DNA of 64,000 bases from Galaxea fascicularis (lineage: Eukaryota; Cnidaria; Anthozoa; Scleractinia; Euphylliidae), in NCBI GenBank assembly GCA_948470475.1, contig OX419344.1, forward strand, positions 20,617,725 through 20,681,724. The letters are read 5' to 3'. Position numbers and translations under genes: made by a program. Shown here one piece after another: positions 11,001 through 21,000 of this stretch. How positions within the stretch are numbered: the stretch's first letter is position 1; the number at the start of each line of letters is the position of its first letter. A model generated the notes under the pieces. It made no database searches and had not been told where the DNA came from. It was given only the letters and a program-made list of their open reading frames with translations.

Positions 11001-14000
11001 ATTTTTTTCAGTTCGAGATTTGTCAATGTAATAAAATTGGTTTGATGCAGACCTGGTTAAATAGTTGTGAACGTCCGTTGTTAGCCTAAACATGCCTCTT
11101 AGATTGTTTGGAACGTTTTGATGACAAACATCATGCATCATTAACGGGAGACGTTCAAAATACAAAAAGGTCAAAGGTAGAGATCTCGTTTGCAGAAAGA
11201 AGGGACTGGCATGGTCTGTAGGTTTTGCAAAAAACATCAGACGGACTGCTCGTTTTTGGAAAACCAATAATTTGTTAAGATGGAGTTTGGCACCTTGGCC
11301 CCAAGCACAAATTCCATAAGTTAGATAGGGCGAAATTAAGGAGTGAAAGATGCTCAATAAGGTTTAACGGGGAACAAAATGTCTTAACGTAGCAATGATT
11401 CCAACGTACTTACTGACTTTTTGGGATATGTGCTCAATATGGTGTTTCCAGGATAGGTAAAAAAATCATCAAGATTATTTGTAAATGTTATCGATTAAGG
11501 TATCAGCCAACCCAATGGGGTCGTCTGCGCGCGGATCGTTCTAGCCCTCTTTGTTTGAACACAAACTCCCATAAACCGTATATATTCTCCGAAAGCTGAG
11601 TAGTCATGCCTACAGCTAATTCCCTTTAAGGTAAAAAATTTAAATGCGCTTAAAAAAGGAGGAGGTTTTTGTAAAACTAAGTGCTTTCATTCATTAAGTT
11701 CCACGCTCACCAAAAACAAACGGAAGAAAACGATTAACACGGCTTTCATTTCTTCACACGTTTGCCTAAAAAACCGTATCTCAGATTTCTAGAAAGCGCG
11801 CTCGTTTTATTTTTACAAGCAAATATATTCGGGGATGAGAAATTATTGCCACCGCCAGTGGAAAATAGGCTATAACTTTAAAATGAAAAGACAAATTAAA
11901 ATTCGCAGACACGGTTTTGTAGGTGAGCTATCTTACACCAATTTGACCAAATTTCAGCCAAATTGATCCAGGGGCTGCCGACTTGCACATCTCGCCTAAA
12001 TTTTGATTTCGAGAAACAAGGAAAAATAGAATTTCGACCATAATGGGATTAGCGTCAAGCAAAATTGTTTTCGCTCAATAACTTCCCGTACGAAAAACAT
12101 ATTTTTGTGGAATTTTTTTTAAATGAAAGCTACTCCCAAGATCTATCGAAACATATAGAAATCCAAAATTATGAAAAACGGTCAATTTTGGGTTGGCTGA
12201 TACCTTAAGGTTGCAGAATTCCATAAACTCGGGTAGGTTTATCGATTGTGGATAGAAAAGATAAACTTTGTGTGGTTTGCAGTAAAGTCTGGCTAAAAGA
12301 ACACGTTTCATATTTTAACAGATCTATATTAAAGTCCCCAAGGAAATAAATCATTTTGTTACTGTTACTTAGCAGCTTACTTACAAACAGTTTTTTAAAA
12401 TTAATTTCAAAAATGTGCAAGTGTTGCAAGAAACAACAACGTATACAAGTTTATAAGTACAGAAAAAAAGACAAAATCCTCGAAATCATCTATGAGGCTA
12501 AAGGCTGGTTTTCACTAGCGACGGAGTCGGAGTCGGAGTCGTAAGCGGAGTCGTAAGAGCGCTTATGACCTAGTGAAAATCAAAAATCAGAGTCGTAAGC
12601 GGAGTCATAAGCGCGACGGAATCGGAGTCAGAAGAATCAGAACGTTTTCATTTTCTTCCGACTCCGCTTACGACTCCGTCGCTTGCGTTCCGCTTATGAC
12701 CTAGTGAAAACCAGATTGTCGGAGTCGGAAGCAGAAGCGGTAGAATAAACCAATCACAAAGCTTGTTCTCGCGCTCTCCGATCACCAAAATAGTGCTTGC
12801 GACTCCGACAATCTAGTTTTCACTAGATCATAAGCGACGGAGTCATAAGCAGAATAGCCTTCTGCTTCCGACTCCGACGGTTTGATTTTCACTAGATCAT
12901 AACGCTCTATGCTTATGATTACGACTCCGACTCCGACTCCGTCGCTAGTGAAAACCAGCCTTAAGAAAACAAACATGGCCGCCTTGGCTCTTGAAAGGTA
13001 AAACCGCTGCTTTGTCCTCAGTCTCCACTCAGCTGTATTAGTTTTTTGTTAATTCTGTGTTTTAGTCTTCATTTTCTCTATAAAAGTACATGTACAGTTA
13101 ATTTCTATTTCATTTTCTCGGAAAAAAATATTTTTCCGGGAAAATGCTACTAAAATGCGCGAAGAAATACTAGCATAATGTTCAAAAGCCTAATCCTATC
13201 CTATCCTGAATCCGGCAGGGATGAAAAGAGAAATCATGTTTGAGATGAATGTTCAAAAGCCCCGTCTATGCATGACCAATTTTCTATTTTCCAGTCTCTC
13301 ACGCTTGACCCAAGGACAACGCTTCCATTTTTGTGTTTTGTATACCTGCCTTTAACAATGATATTTTTGCTTCATCAGACTCTTAGAGCATCCTAATGTC
13401 ATCCGGCTTATTGGGTATGTCAAAACAGAGAACAGCGTGCTGCTGGTCATGAATTATATTTGTGGTTGCAATCTAGAGCTTGCACTTGGCCTAGCAAAGA
13501 AAGAAGCACCTTCGACAAGAGAAAAGGTATAGTGTTGGGATGATTCTCAGCTCAGCGTTCATTCCATTTCATACTGCATCGATATTTCCCTCTAGTTAAG
13601 CCTGGTTCACACATACGATGCAAATGAAAACGCGAACGCAAGCGGACTTGCAAGCGACAATCACACGCCCAGCATAAACGCAAGGAAGGTAAGATACGCG
13701 AGCGCAGTCGAAGTCTTTTTTCCAAGATGTCAAACGAGGCTGACGTATTTACCTTGCGTTTGCATTTGTGTTTGCGTTGTCCCGGTTTACACATGTGAAA
13801 TGCAAACGCAAGCGCAGGAAAATGAAACATTTTCCATTTCTTGCGTTGGCGCTTGCGCCTGCGATTGGTAAAGGTTATGAAGAGAACTGTGACCTCCACG
13901 CTATAAAGCTAGGGTCTGTCGAATTATTCCACCATGCGTTGGAGTGTAATACTCGTACTGGAGCGTCAGGCATGATGCTCTTCTCCTTTGCGCATGATTG

Positions 14001-15467
14001 AGGGAGACACGGGGATCATGCCGGTCCTCGGCTCCCGGGTCCTCAGGTCATGCATTCGCAGCCACAAGATCCAAAACTCTAGTGACGATAATGATCTTTC
14101 GAGAGTCGCTTGTTTTTTCAAACGTGCGCATGCGTAGTAATGCACGAAGGCTCCAGGTAGACATTCTCAATCGAAATTACCATTTACAGATAATTCCTTA
14201 TGTAGATCAGAGTTAGTAGAGGGAGAGGACATTTTCAATTTGTGAATTAAACTCGAACGTGTAATGTAGAATCCCTTTTGTAGTGAGTTTGAAGTTTAAC
14301 ACAATACATCATCGCTATGTATTATTGTGTGTTTGCAGTTCCAAATCCTTGACCAAGGAGACAATGGCTATGTCTTGTACATGGTGGCCCTAGGTCTGGC
14401 TTACCTCCACGAGAAGGGAATTATTCATCAAGATATAAAACCATCCAACATTATGGTAAATGTTATGGTAATTTTAGCTTTTTACCAAAGGAAGGCAGGA
14501 AATGGTTATTAAGAATTTAAGTCGCGTCTTTTATATCGGCAACTTCGTTTCCGGGGTCTCTCCTCTTCCCGTCCCCTGGAGCGAGAGAGGGAGGCGGAGA
14601 GACCCTGGGAACGAGGTTGATGTATCGGATAAAACATCCTCCATCTTCAGTAGAAGTAACGAAACCTCAGTGACGTTTTTGACCCGTTGGATCGTTGCAA
14701 AACATCGTAAGAACATCGGTCACGCTAATCACCTGCGACTCGTAGCGCCCCTTTTTCTCACCACGTTTTGACGTGATCCGTGCGTTAGCAGGAACACACG
14801 CGCACAAGCTAAATGAAATCTATTTGCTAAATAGTTACAGCTGTGCTAGTGGTTGTCATATCCTTCTCTCATTGCATCTCAATGTGATTAACTTCTTTTA
14901 ATTTAATTTATCTTGCTGTATATATCATTATTTTGAAACATTTTCATGTCTTGTAACTGTAATAGTGTAAGTGATACGTCTCCCTGCCCCGTGCGGGTAG
15001 CCTTTGTTACTCATTTCATTTTTGACAAGTAATAAAGGTTTATTGTTTGTTGTGTTCAGATTGAGGCTGGGACAAACAACGCTATCATTTGCGACATGGG
15101 TCTTGCAATGTCCGTTGAAGACGCGAAGCCACGAGAAGGTCCAAATCCTGGAACGCTGAAATATCAGCACCTAGAACAGATTAAAGGATTTGCGCCTACT
15201 CTATCAGCTGATGTGTACGCGTTTGCTGTGGTTACTTTGGAAGTCTTCTCAAGGAAGAGGGCATGGGGAGAAGTACCCGCGGACAAAGTGAAGGTCAAGA
15301 TCGGGAAGGGGGAATATCCCCCCATCCCAGAAACCCGAATTCCCGGGGAGATTTTAGATCTGATAACAGAATGTTTTCGAGAAGCAAGCAAGCGACCCAC
15401 GGTCACAGAAATGATTCCTGTGTTAAAGAACATAGCAGGACGCAATGGTGATTGTGAACATGCTTGA
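2048..15467 (+). CDS. TKL-like protein kinase with N-terminal destruction box (8 exons, about 392 aa)
   Basis: Exons: 2048-2110, 2414-2476, 2832-2884, 8217-8368, 8978-9152, 13379-13526, 14339-14455, 15060-15467. All phases join without stops. Residues 1-110 are basic and Ser-rich, and residues 34-42 read RGALKNITN, a canonical APC/C D-box. The kinase domain (about 118-385) has the loop GEGGFGEVY (129-137), VAVK with Lys151, an alpha-C Glu (about 164), HQDIKPSN (248-255), DMG (269-271) in place of DFG, a GTLKY segment, SADVYAFAVV, and a C-lobe RPT. Catalytic Lys, Asp250, Asn255 and Asp269 are present, so it may be active, but it is a non-RD kinase. Exon 5 ends at a GC donor (GCAAGC). Linking exons 1-3 to the kinase exons rests on phase (2 to 1 nt) across a 5.3 kb intron and is less certain than exons 4-8. 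The fold resembles TKL/IRAK-like kinases; the substrate is unknown. Confidence 0.75.
3559..3768. mobile_element. MITE, family with TIR TGTGAAAATCCAAAAACCG (copy 1)
   Basis: About 210 bp, bounded by GTGAAAATCCGAAAACCATG and an inverted end, GTTTTCAGATTCGCACAC. The same sequence recurs near 15937 and 20821. It contains a CCAAT and an inverted ATTGG. It lies in the long third intron of the kinase gene. Confidence 0.75.
4409..4508. mobile_element. Short foldback MITE (about 100 bp)
   Basis: Near-perfect inverted arms AAGTGGAGTATGATTGTC and GACGATCGTACTCCACTT, each continuing through a GGGTGAGTGTAGTC / GACTACACTCACCC pair around a TTTAAA centre. A kinase-intron insertion with no coding capacity. 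Confidence 0.75.
4568..4644. mobile_element. Short inverted-repeat MITE
   Basis: Inverted arms TAGCCTCCTACGCAGACATTC and GAATGTCTGCATAGGAGGCTA flank a centre of about 35 bp. No coding capacity. It lies 60 bp downstream of the previous foldback. Confidence 0.7.
5960..6095. mobile_element. Inverted-repeat element
   Basis: CCATCTCTCAAACTGAC is mirrored by GTCAGTTTGAGAGATGG about 90 bp later, with weaker pairing outside (AGCACTTGA against AAGTGC; GCTGTTCAC at both ends). A small MITE-like foldback in the kinase third intron. Confidence 0.55.
6311..6844. mobile_element. MITE of about 530 bp with GC-rich TIRs
   Basis: Left end ATGCAGGAGTCAATGTAA followed by CCCCCACCCCGGGACAAGG. The right end is the reverse complement, with a long G-run ending TTACATTGACTCCTGCA. 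The interior is non-coding and G-rich. It lies in the kinase third intron. Confidence 0.75.
7848..7936. mobile_element. Foldback element
   Basis: TGTTTCAAATGTCGCGCTACTG is mirrored by CAGTAGCTCGACGTTTGAAAC, with a further AATTCGAC / GTCGAACT pairing inside. A compact hairpin MITE. Confidence 0.6.
7952..8013. mobile_element. Hairpin repeat, TCGAATAAGCGCCGC type
   Basis: CTCGAATAAGCGCCGCA and TGCGGCGCTTATTCGAG form a perfect hairpin around ACCCCCGA (about 7967-8007). No coding capacity. It directly abuts the preceding foldback. Confidence 0.65.
8046..8140 (+). repeat. GGT/GAT trinucleotide microsatellite
   Basis: An imperfect run of GGT, GAT and GAA units. The Met/Val-rich open frame across it is a repeat artefact. 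It ends about 75 bp before kinase exon 4. A looser version of the same repeat appears at 8720-8870. Confidence 0.8.
9904..9980. mobile_element. Foldback MITE, CAACCTCGTTCCCAGGG type
   Basis: CAACCTCGTTCCCAGGG with a purine/pyrimidine hairpin centre and the exact inverse CCCTGGGAACGAGGTTG, bordered by AGCT-containing flanks. It belongs to the same family as the copy near 14541. Confidence 0.75.
10206..10353. mobile_element. Palindromic MITE, GGATAGCGCTATCCACCGG type
   Basis: Arms of about 55 bp: GGTTGTTCAAACGTTGGATAG on the left and its inverse with CAACCTTTGAACAACC on the right. ATCCACCGGATAAAT / ATTTATCCGGTGGAT pairing runs almost to the centre. Non-coding; inside kinase intron 5. Confidence 0.8.
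10560..12430 (-). mobile_element. Non-LTR retrotransposon (LINE) remnant, internally deleted
   Basis: On the minus strand, 12209-12430 encodes an endonuclease piece with the motif FLGDFNIDLLKY followed by DKPTRV. Below 11494 the frame continues in reverse-transcriptase C-terminal sequence (about 10965-11450), including SPYLTYGICAWG and KRAVRLMFF. The catalytic RT core between them is missing, and a stop interrupts the RT part near 11360, so the copy is dead. An AATAAA followed by a (GTT)n tail at about 10560-10590 marks the 3' end. A separate TTAA-flanked element is inserted between the two coding parts. The whole sits in kinase intron 5. Confidence 0.8.
11495..12208. mobile_element. piggyBac-like non-autonomous element nested in a LINE
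   Basis: TTAA at 11495-11498 and 12205-12208 flank terminal inverted repeats GGTATCAGCCAACCCAA (11499) and TTGGGTTGGCTGATACC (ending 12204), 17 of 17 matched. The internal 670 bp are AT-rich with no long open frame. The TTAA target-site duplication is the hallmark of piggyBac transposition. It interrupts the LINE remnant, so it inserted after it. Confidence 0.8.
12499..12965. mobile_element. MITE, GGCTGGTTTTCACTAGCGAC family (copy 1)
   Basis: Terminal inverted repeats AAGGCTGGTTTTCACTAGCG and CGCTAGTGAAAACCAGCCTT. The interior is made of GGAGTCGGAGTCGTAAGC-type units in both orientations and CTAGTGAAAA / TTTTCACTAG pairs. A second copy lies at 33374-33795. TTAA borders the right end. Confidence 0.8.
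13605..13880. mobile_element. MITE-like repeat with GGTTCACAC / GTTTACAC ends
   Basis: Begins CCTGGTTCACACATACGATG, with GCAAACGCAAGCGCA-type units and an internal hairpin AATGGAAAATG / CATTTTCCATT near 13828-13842. It resembles the family at 18960. Boundaries are approximate. Confidence 0.45.
14541..14621. mobile_element. Foldback MITE, CCTGGGAACGAGGTTG type (copy 2)
   Basis: AACTTCGTTTCCGGGGTCTC on the left and GAGACCCTGGGAACGAGGTT on the right, with paired CTCC/GGAG runs between. Same family as 9904-9980. It lies in the last kinase intron. Confidence 0.65.
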
Positions 15468-15690
15468 GGTCGCAGGGACACATGGCTATGAATATATTCA
15501 TATGGCAAAAATATTGCCAGGGGAGTTACTTGGGAAAACTATATTCTATGAACGTTTGAGAGCCGATTCCGCTAAAACAGAGAAATAATGGATTTGTAAT
15601 TCATGCTGTAAGCCAGTTTTGGAAGTTTTGTGTCCAAGTTTCCTCCTCGAGAAGACGACAACAAAGTTGATTCACGTTTCAATGAAAATT

Positions 15691-15921
15691 AGGGACAAAC
15701 CATTAGAAAAGTTATATGGGGGGGGGGGGAGCAGGGAATTTTCGAGCAGCACGAATTTTTTTCTTTACTGTTTCCGTTGAATGAATATTTGTTTTGTTGT
15801 GTTGATGTTGGTCTACTCTGCATGCATGGATTTTTTTTTTCACTTTGTTTTCCCTTACATAAGTTGTACTTTTGTACTTCGCTGGCCCCCACCCTACCCA
15901 TAACTTGTCTAATGGTCCCTC
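15691..15921. mobile_element. MITE with AGGGAC / CCATTAGAAAAG ends
   Basis: Left end AGGGACAAACCATTAGAAAAG plus a G-run; the right end is the inverse, CTTGTCTAATGGTCCCTCCC. The interior has T-runs after CACGAA and CATGGA. Related sequence recurs at about 17330-17560 and 54862-55512. Confidence 0.65.
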
Positions 15922-15936
15922 CCTTATAAGCTTTTG

Positions 15937-16151
15937 CTGTGAAAATCCAAAAACCGTGAACACCAGAAAGATTTATGGATTTATGGAATGTTACTGTGTT
16001 TCAAGTAAACTGAGCCAATCACGCGCGAGAAAACTAAACCGCAAACAGTAACGGCAATTAGTTTGTGGTTTCTTCTCGCTTCTGATTGGTTGTCGTACAA
16101 TTGAAAATGTCAAAATCAAATCAACGTGTTCACGGTTTTTAGATTCGCACA
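15937..16151. mobile_element. MITE, TGTGAAAATCCAAAAACCG family (copy 2)
   Basis: TGTGAAAATCCAAAAACCGT on the left and ACGGTTTTTAGATTCGCACA on the right, with internal GCCAATCACGCG and CTGATTGGTTGTC. The best-preserved of the three copies; it lies between the kinase and cyclin B3 genes. Confidence 0.8.
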
Positions 16152-17789
16152 GTAATGGTGCAAAATGTACCATGTTAGCATTCGAAGTCTTTAATCTTCT
16201 CTTTCAAAGCTTATTAAAAATTTACTTAAATTTAAAAGTGTAATTCCCTGCAGTGTCAAATGATGAAATTCTATGCGCGCTGAATTTTTGGACACAAGGA
16301 TACGAGTGAACCTGAGTAAGGCAAACACTATAGTTAGTTTCGGTAATTTTGGTAATTTTAATCCATGGGCTATCAACGGCACTGCATACGCAGAAAAAAA
16401 CATTTCTTTGCTATTTCATTGGTTTTAATTTGAATACTTAAATTGCTGAAGTTCTAAAGCTAATTTCCGCTAAATATGATTTTTAAACCCAGACTTTTTT
16501 CCCAAAACTGAAGTGAGCCGATCTCTTTTTATTTTTTAACAATTTTAATAAGAACCTTTTAATTTAGACTGAGATTCAGCAAAATTTTGAGACGCTAAAA
16601 GCACGTTCATGTTTTTTTGTTCTCCTGAAAATGTGTATAGTTATACCATGCCACTTTTATGAAACTTTTCACCCATTTTATTGCATTTTGTTAATCTTTG
16701 AATTATTTAGCCAGAGAGTTTATAACAGATCACAATTTGCGTTGTAATAAGACTGTTGCACTTTGTAATAAATAGTACAACTGTACAACTGGCTTTCACA
16801 TGTTGTAATAAAATAAATTTTCTGCACTTTGTATTCATTAATTGCCGTCAAACTTTGTGACACTGAGCATTCTAGAACATTTTTTTCGCGGCTGTCCTCT
16901 ACAATTTTTCGGGAAGGGATTACCTTACCCGAGTGCAGTTAAATACGCCGGCTTCGTACAACTTGACCTGAGTATCAGCTTGAGTGTGATCCGTTCCCTT
17001 TTCCCCACCCCCGCCTCTTGCAACCCCTTACTTCTGCCAAAGGAAAGCCTGATATTACATACAAGCTTTGTACAACCACAGATGTCTTTCTTAACTGCAA
17101 ATAAATGCTGGTTCCGCTTCCAAGAGTAAGATCGAGATCAGGTCGAGCTTACAAGTGAACTAATCTTGAACAGCGCGTACTGTTGCTTTGCAAGTTCAAA
17201 CTAAAATAGAGTAAAAGAATATATAGTACTGTTCGCTTTCGTGCTGTATCTGAAGCGCTTTCTTTTACCCGTTCTTCTTGCCGTGGTGATGATCACTGTC
17301 TTTAAAATTGTGAGCTGGATCCCTCCAGCGTTAGGGATGCATGTGCAGGGGAAGGGGGGAGATTTTCAGTTATCATGATGCTTGTGCAGAACCTTTTTGT
17401 CAGGTGCATGGCTTTTCTTTTCCTTTCCCTCTTCTTTGCACGAATTTTTCATCTTGTCCTTTAATCTTGGATGACCATTTTTTTGGGCTTCCCCCACTCC
17501 CTCTGCCCTCCCCCCCCCCTCCCCCGTCACTTTTCTAATGGCCTGTCCCTTAGTTTGTTAGGTTGTTCAGTCCCAGTTTCTCCTGGTCTTTTCCTTTCAA
17601 TACTTTCTGGGAGGAAATGAACTTCAAGGCAGACTTGGTTGCAATTTCAGATAAACGCCAGACTTGGCTTCGAACACAGCAAACAAGAGCCGGGAATAAC
17701 CACCGGGGGGCGATTACGAAAGCCGGTATTTTCGGGAATATCTGTTTTTTTCTATTGAAAGCGAGGCTGTAGTTTCCGTGGAAACGTAT

Positions 17790-17860
17790 CGAGGATTGGA
17801 TTTCATTGGTCAATACGTAATTTCACAGCCAATCAAAACTCGCGTCATTTAAACCCGCAA
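17790..17860 (+). promoter_or_regulatory. Cyclin B3 promoter: CCAAT boxes and CHR-like site
   Basis: About 150-210 bp upstream of the cyclin B3 ATG there are inverted CCAAT boxes (ATTGG) at 17795-17799 and 17805-17809, a direct CCAAT at 17829-17833, and TTTAAA at 17848-17853, a known CHR variant. NF-Y boxes next to a CHR are typical of animal G2/M genes bound by DREAM/MMB. This reading is motif-based. Confidence 0.5.
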
Positions 17861-18004
17861 AATCCAAATCGTTTTCAGACACGAAGGCAAGTGACTCGAA
17901 AGAAGGAGCTTCGAGAATTTTGGATCAAAAAACCTGAGAAGCAGACATTTAGCATCAATTTAAGTGATTTTTAAAGTGGAAATCTTATTCATTCGTAACT
18001 TAAA

Positions 18005-21000
18005 ATGGTCAAGACACGTTCTAGGGCACCGTTTGCTACAGCGTTTTATAAAAAATCAAAGGTGAGTGAGCGAAGGTGTTCGACCACGTTTTCGATGCTC
18101 GAAATGGTATTCTTATCCTTCCATCTAAGTTCAAACACCATACAAATGTCATAATTTTGTTTCTTTCAAACAGAATAATGCCTTGGATGAAAATGAAGCT
18201 GTGCAGATAGCTGTGAAGACAGTCGAGAAAGCAAAACGTTCGGCAGAAAGTTCACCTGACAATGCCCCTTCACGAAAGAGGTCTGCTTTTGGGGACATCA
18301 CAAATGTAAGCTTTGATTTCCATCTCTCAGTGACAACGAGCTACCTTTGTTTTTAATATCTTTCGCCTTATTTCTGCGTTTTTTCTTTCTTTTTGTTCAC
18401 TTTTAGGCAAATTTTGACCCGCAAGATGGCAAAGCTGTGAAAAAGAAGCAAACAAAAAGCGGTGTGACTCGAAAAGAATCACTTCGGCAAAGCAAGCCAA
18501 AGGTCGTTTCGAAAAAGGCAAATTCGAAGCAGGCACGAAGCAAAGAAAAGGAAACTTCGGTTTCGGAATCTGTGGTTATTGAAGAGGAAGACAACTCCCC
18601 ATCTGGCGAAATCCTCAGCTCGCAAGATTCCCTTGAACTGTCTGCGAGTTCGCAAGACTCGGCGAAGTCCACGAGGTTTGCATATTTCACGTAAATTTAC
18701 AAAATAGGAACGCCTCTATGTACACTAAGCTTCCCCTACTCTCCACCGAAATCACTAACCGGTCGATCTTCATATAGTAGCTGATGAAATTTGTATTGTT
18801 TTTTTTTTTGTTGAGAACTGTTCTAAAATCAGGCAAGTGGGTCATGTTGTCTTGATGTGAATTTGGGAGTTACAAGGCGTCATTTTTGTTTTCTTTATTT
18901 AATCTGCTTTTATTTCGCGTTTTGTTAAACCTCTTTATGTTTTCTTTACTCTTGACCTTTAGGGCTGGTTCACACTTTGAAATAAGCATAAACATAAGCA
19001 TAAGAAAAATATGTGTGAACCGGGGTTATATAAGCATAAGCACAAGGAATGGAACTTTTTCCATTCCTTGTGCTTATGACAGAGGTAGACACAACTTTGA
19101 CAGTGTCAAGGAAGTAGGAGATTGTCCAGTATCTCCTTGTTTGTTACTCCTTTTTTGCAGCCGACACCCTTCGACCATACAAAATAAATGAGTGCTTTTC
19201 AATGTGCTCCTGGTATTACTACACGGTTGTCAGAAAATTTTGAAGTGGGCAGCTTTATTGTTGAACTAGGTGGCAATTTTGCCATCTAAAACTAAATCAG
19301 GAACTCAAAATTAGTGGTGATTTCTGCGGGTGTCAGCTACTTCTGACAACCCCATACTACCGATAAACTTTATACTCTGGATAGTAACTGAAAATGAACT
19401 CCCTTTTTTGTACAGTGGTGAAGGTGATGGGCCAGATGCAAGTGTACCTTGTAGTGGAAGTGACTCTGCAACCTCGCGCTTAGAAACATCAAGGTATTGG
19501 AAACTACACACCATGGCAATATTCCTGTTCATTCTTGTATATTGTGAATACATAATAATACAAACCCTATTCATGCTCAACATTTGTAGGAAGGGATTAG
19601 TGCAATGTATGACAATGATTCATAACTATTAACAATTTTGCATCAATGTATGGGAGAGCAGTGCAGATGTCTTTCCCAAACCACTCAGTACATTTGGATT
19701 GTTGGTTCTATCCTTATATGAACTCAATGCCTAATGCTATATGATTGTGTAGAGTTTGATTAGATGGTTAATGACTTACAATAATCCCTTATTACCACTG
19801 GCTATGTGAACCTTGTCTTCACTCAAATGCTAACATCAGGTTTACCTATGTTGATTGCTCTTAAAGCAATGTACAGGTGTGGAGGAAGGACTTGGTCATT
19901 CAAGACTGATTAAGGTGTAGAGTTGTGGTAAAGTGATCCCAGCGACTGATCAGACACTAACTGGAACTTTTTATTTAATGTTACACTGCAGCTCCGATAA
20001 AAATGCCAAAGATGATTCAAAACAGGAAAATGCAGAGGAAAAGGTAAGCTTAAGACTCAATATCCTTTTTCTCAGAAATTAATCAGTTTTTGTATCATGG
20101 AAACATTGCTGACAATCATTGATAATAGTATTATGCTTTGCACACACTGATTAGTCCATGGTGCATCGTACTCAGAGTTGTCAGAAAGAGCTAGCAACTG
20201 GCGATGTCACTGGCTACTTTCCTAGTTTTGCCAGCTGCGATTTGCCCTTAAAAAAGAGGAAATGAAGGGGGAAAATGGTGATGTTACCCCTTAGTGTCGG
20301 TCTACTTTCATAGATTCTCCTTCTAGTTTTAAAACCTTTTTGTAAACCCAGCATACTGTATACTGCATATAATTTATACGCCCTTTTTCATTTGTATGCT
20401 TTAGGGAGTTATAAATAATTGTAAAAGCAGGATGTCGCTAAAGAATTTATGCTAATAAAAATTTATAATAAAAGAAAATAATGTAAAGAGAATAAATATG
20501 GGATTTATTCCATACTTAAAATATTTTGAGCATAAAAACAAAATTTGGAGAACTGTCATCAAGAGACTTACAGTATGAAAGCTGGAGGTGCAAATCTCCA
20601 GGACATTTTATAAAAGAAACAAATTGTTCCTTGTACTTATCATCAAGAGATGAAGTTAACAAACTAAGATGTGTTCATTTTTTAGTCGAGCATTACATTG
20701 GGTCAGGGAAAAGACAGGAGAAGACTTGTCACTTAATTTGTTGCAGTCATGTCATGTCATTTAAATTTCCCTTCGTTACAAAAAAAAAGGCATGATTAAT
20801 GTTAGCACTCATCTTTTTACGGTGAAATTCCAAAAACTGTGAATGCTAGAGATGATTTATAGAATGTTGATCATTGTGTTTCACGTAAGAAGCCAATCAC
20901 GCACAAGAAAACTAAACCGCAGACAGTAACGGTAATTAGTTTGTGGTTTCACGACGCTTCCCGTTGGTTTCTGCACAATGGAAAATGTCAAAATCAAATC

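Larger units (their letters stand above)
15468..18004. other. Intergenic region between kinase and cyclin B3
   Basis: About 2.5 kb without a supported gene. It holds two MITEs (15691-15921 and 15937-16151), AT-rich unique sequence from 16200 to 17300, a C-rich element related to the first MITE near 17330-17560, and the cyclin B3 promoter at the right end. Confidence 0.6.
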
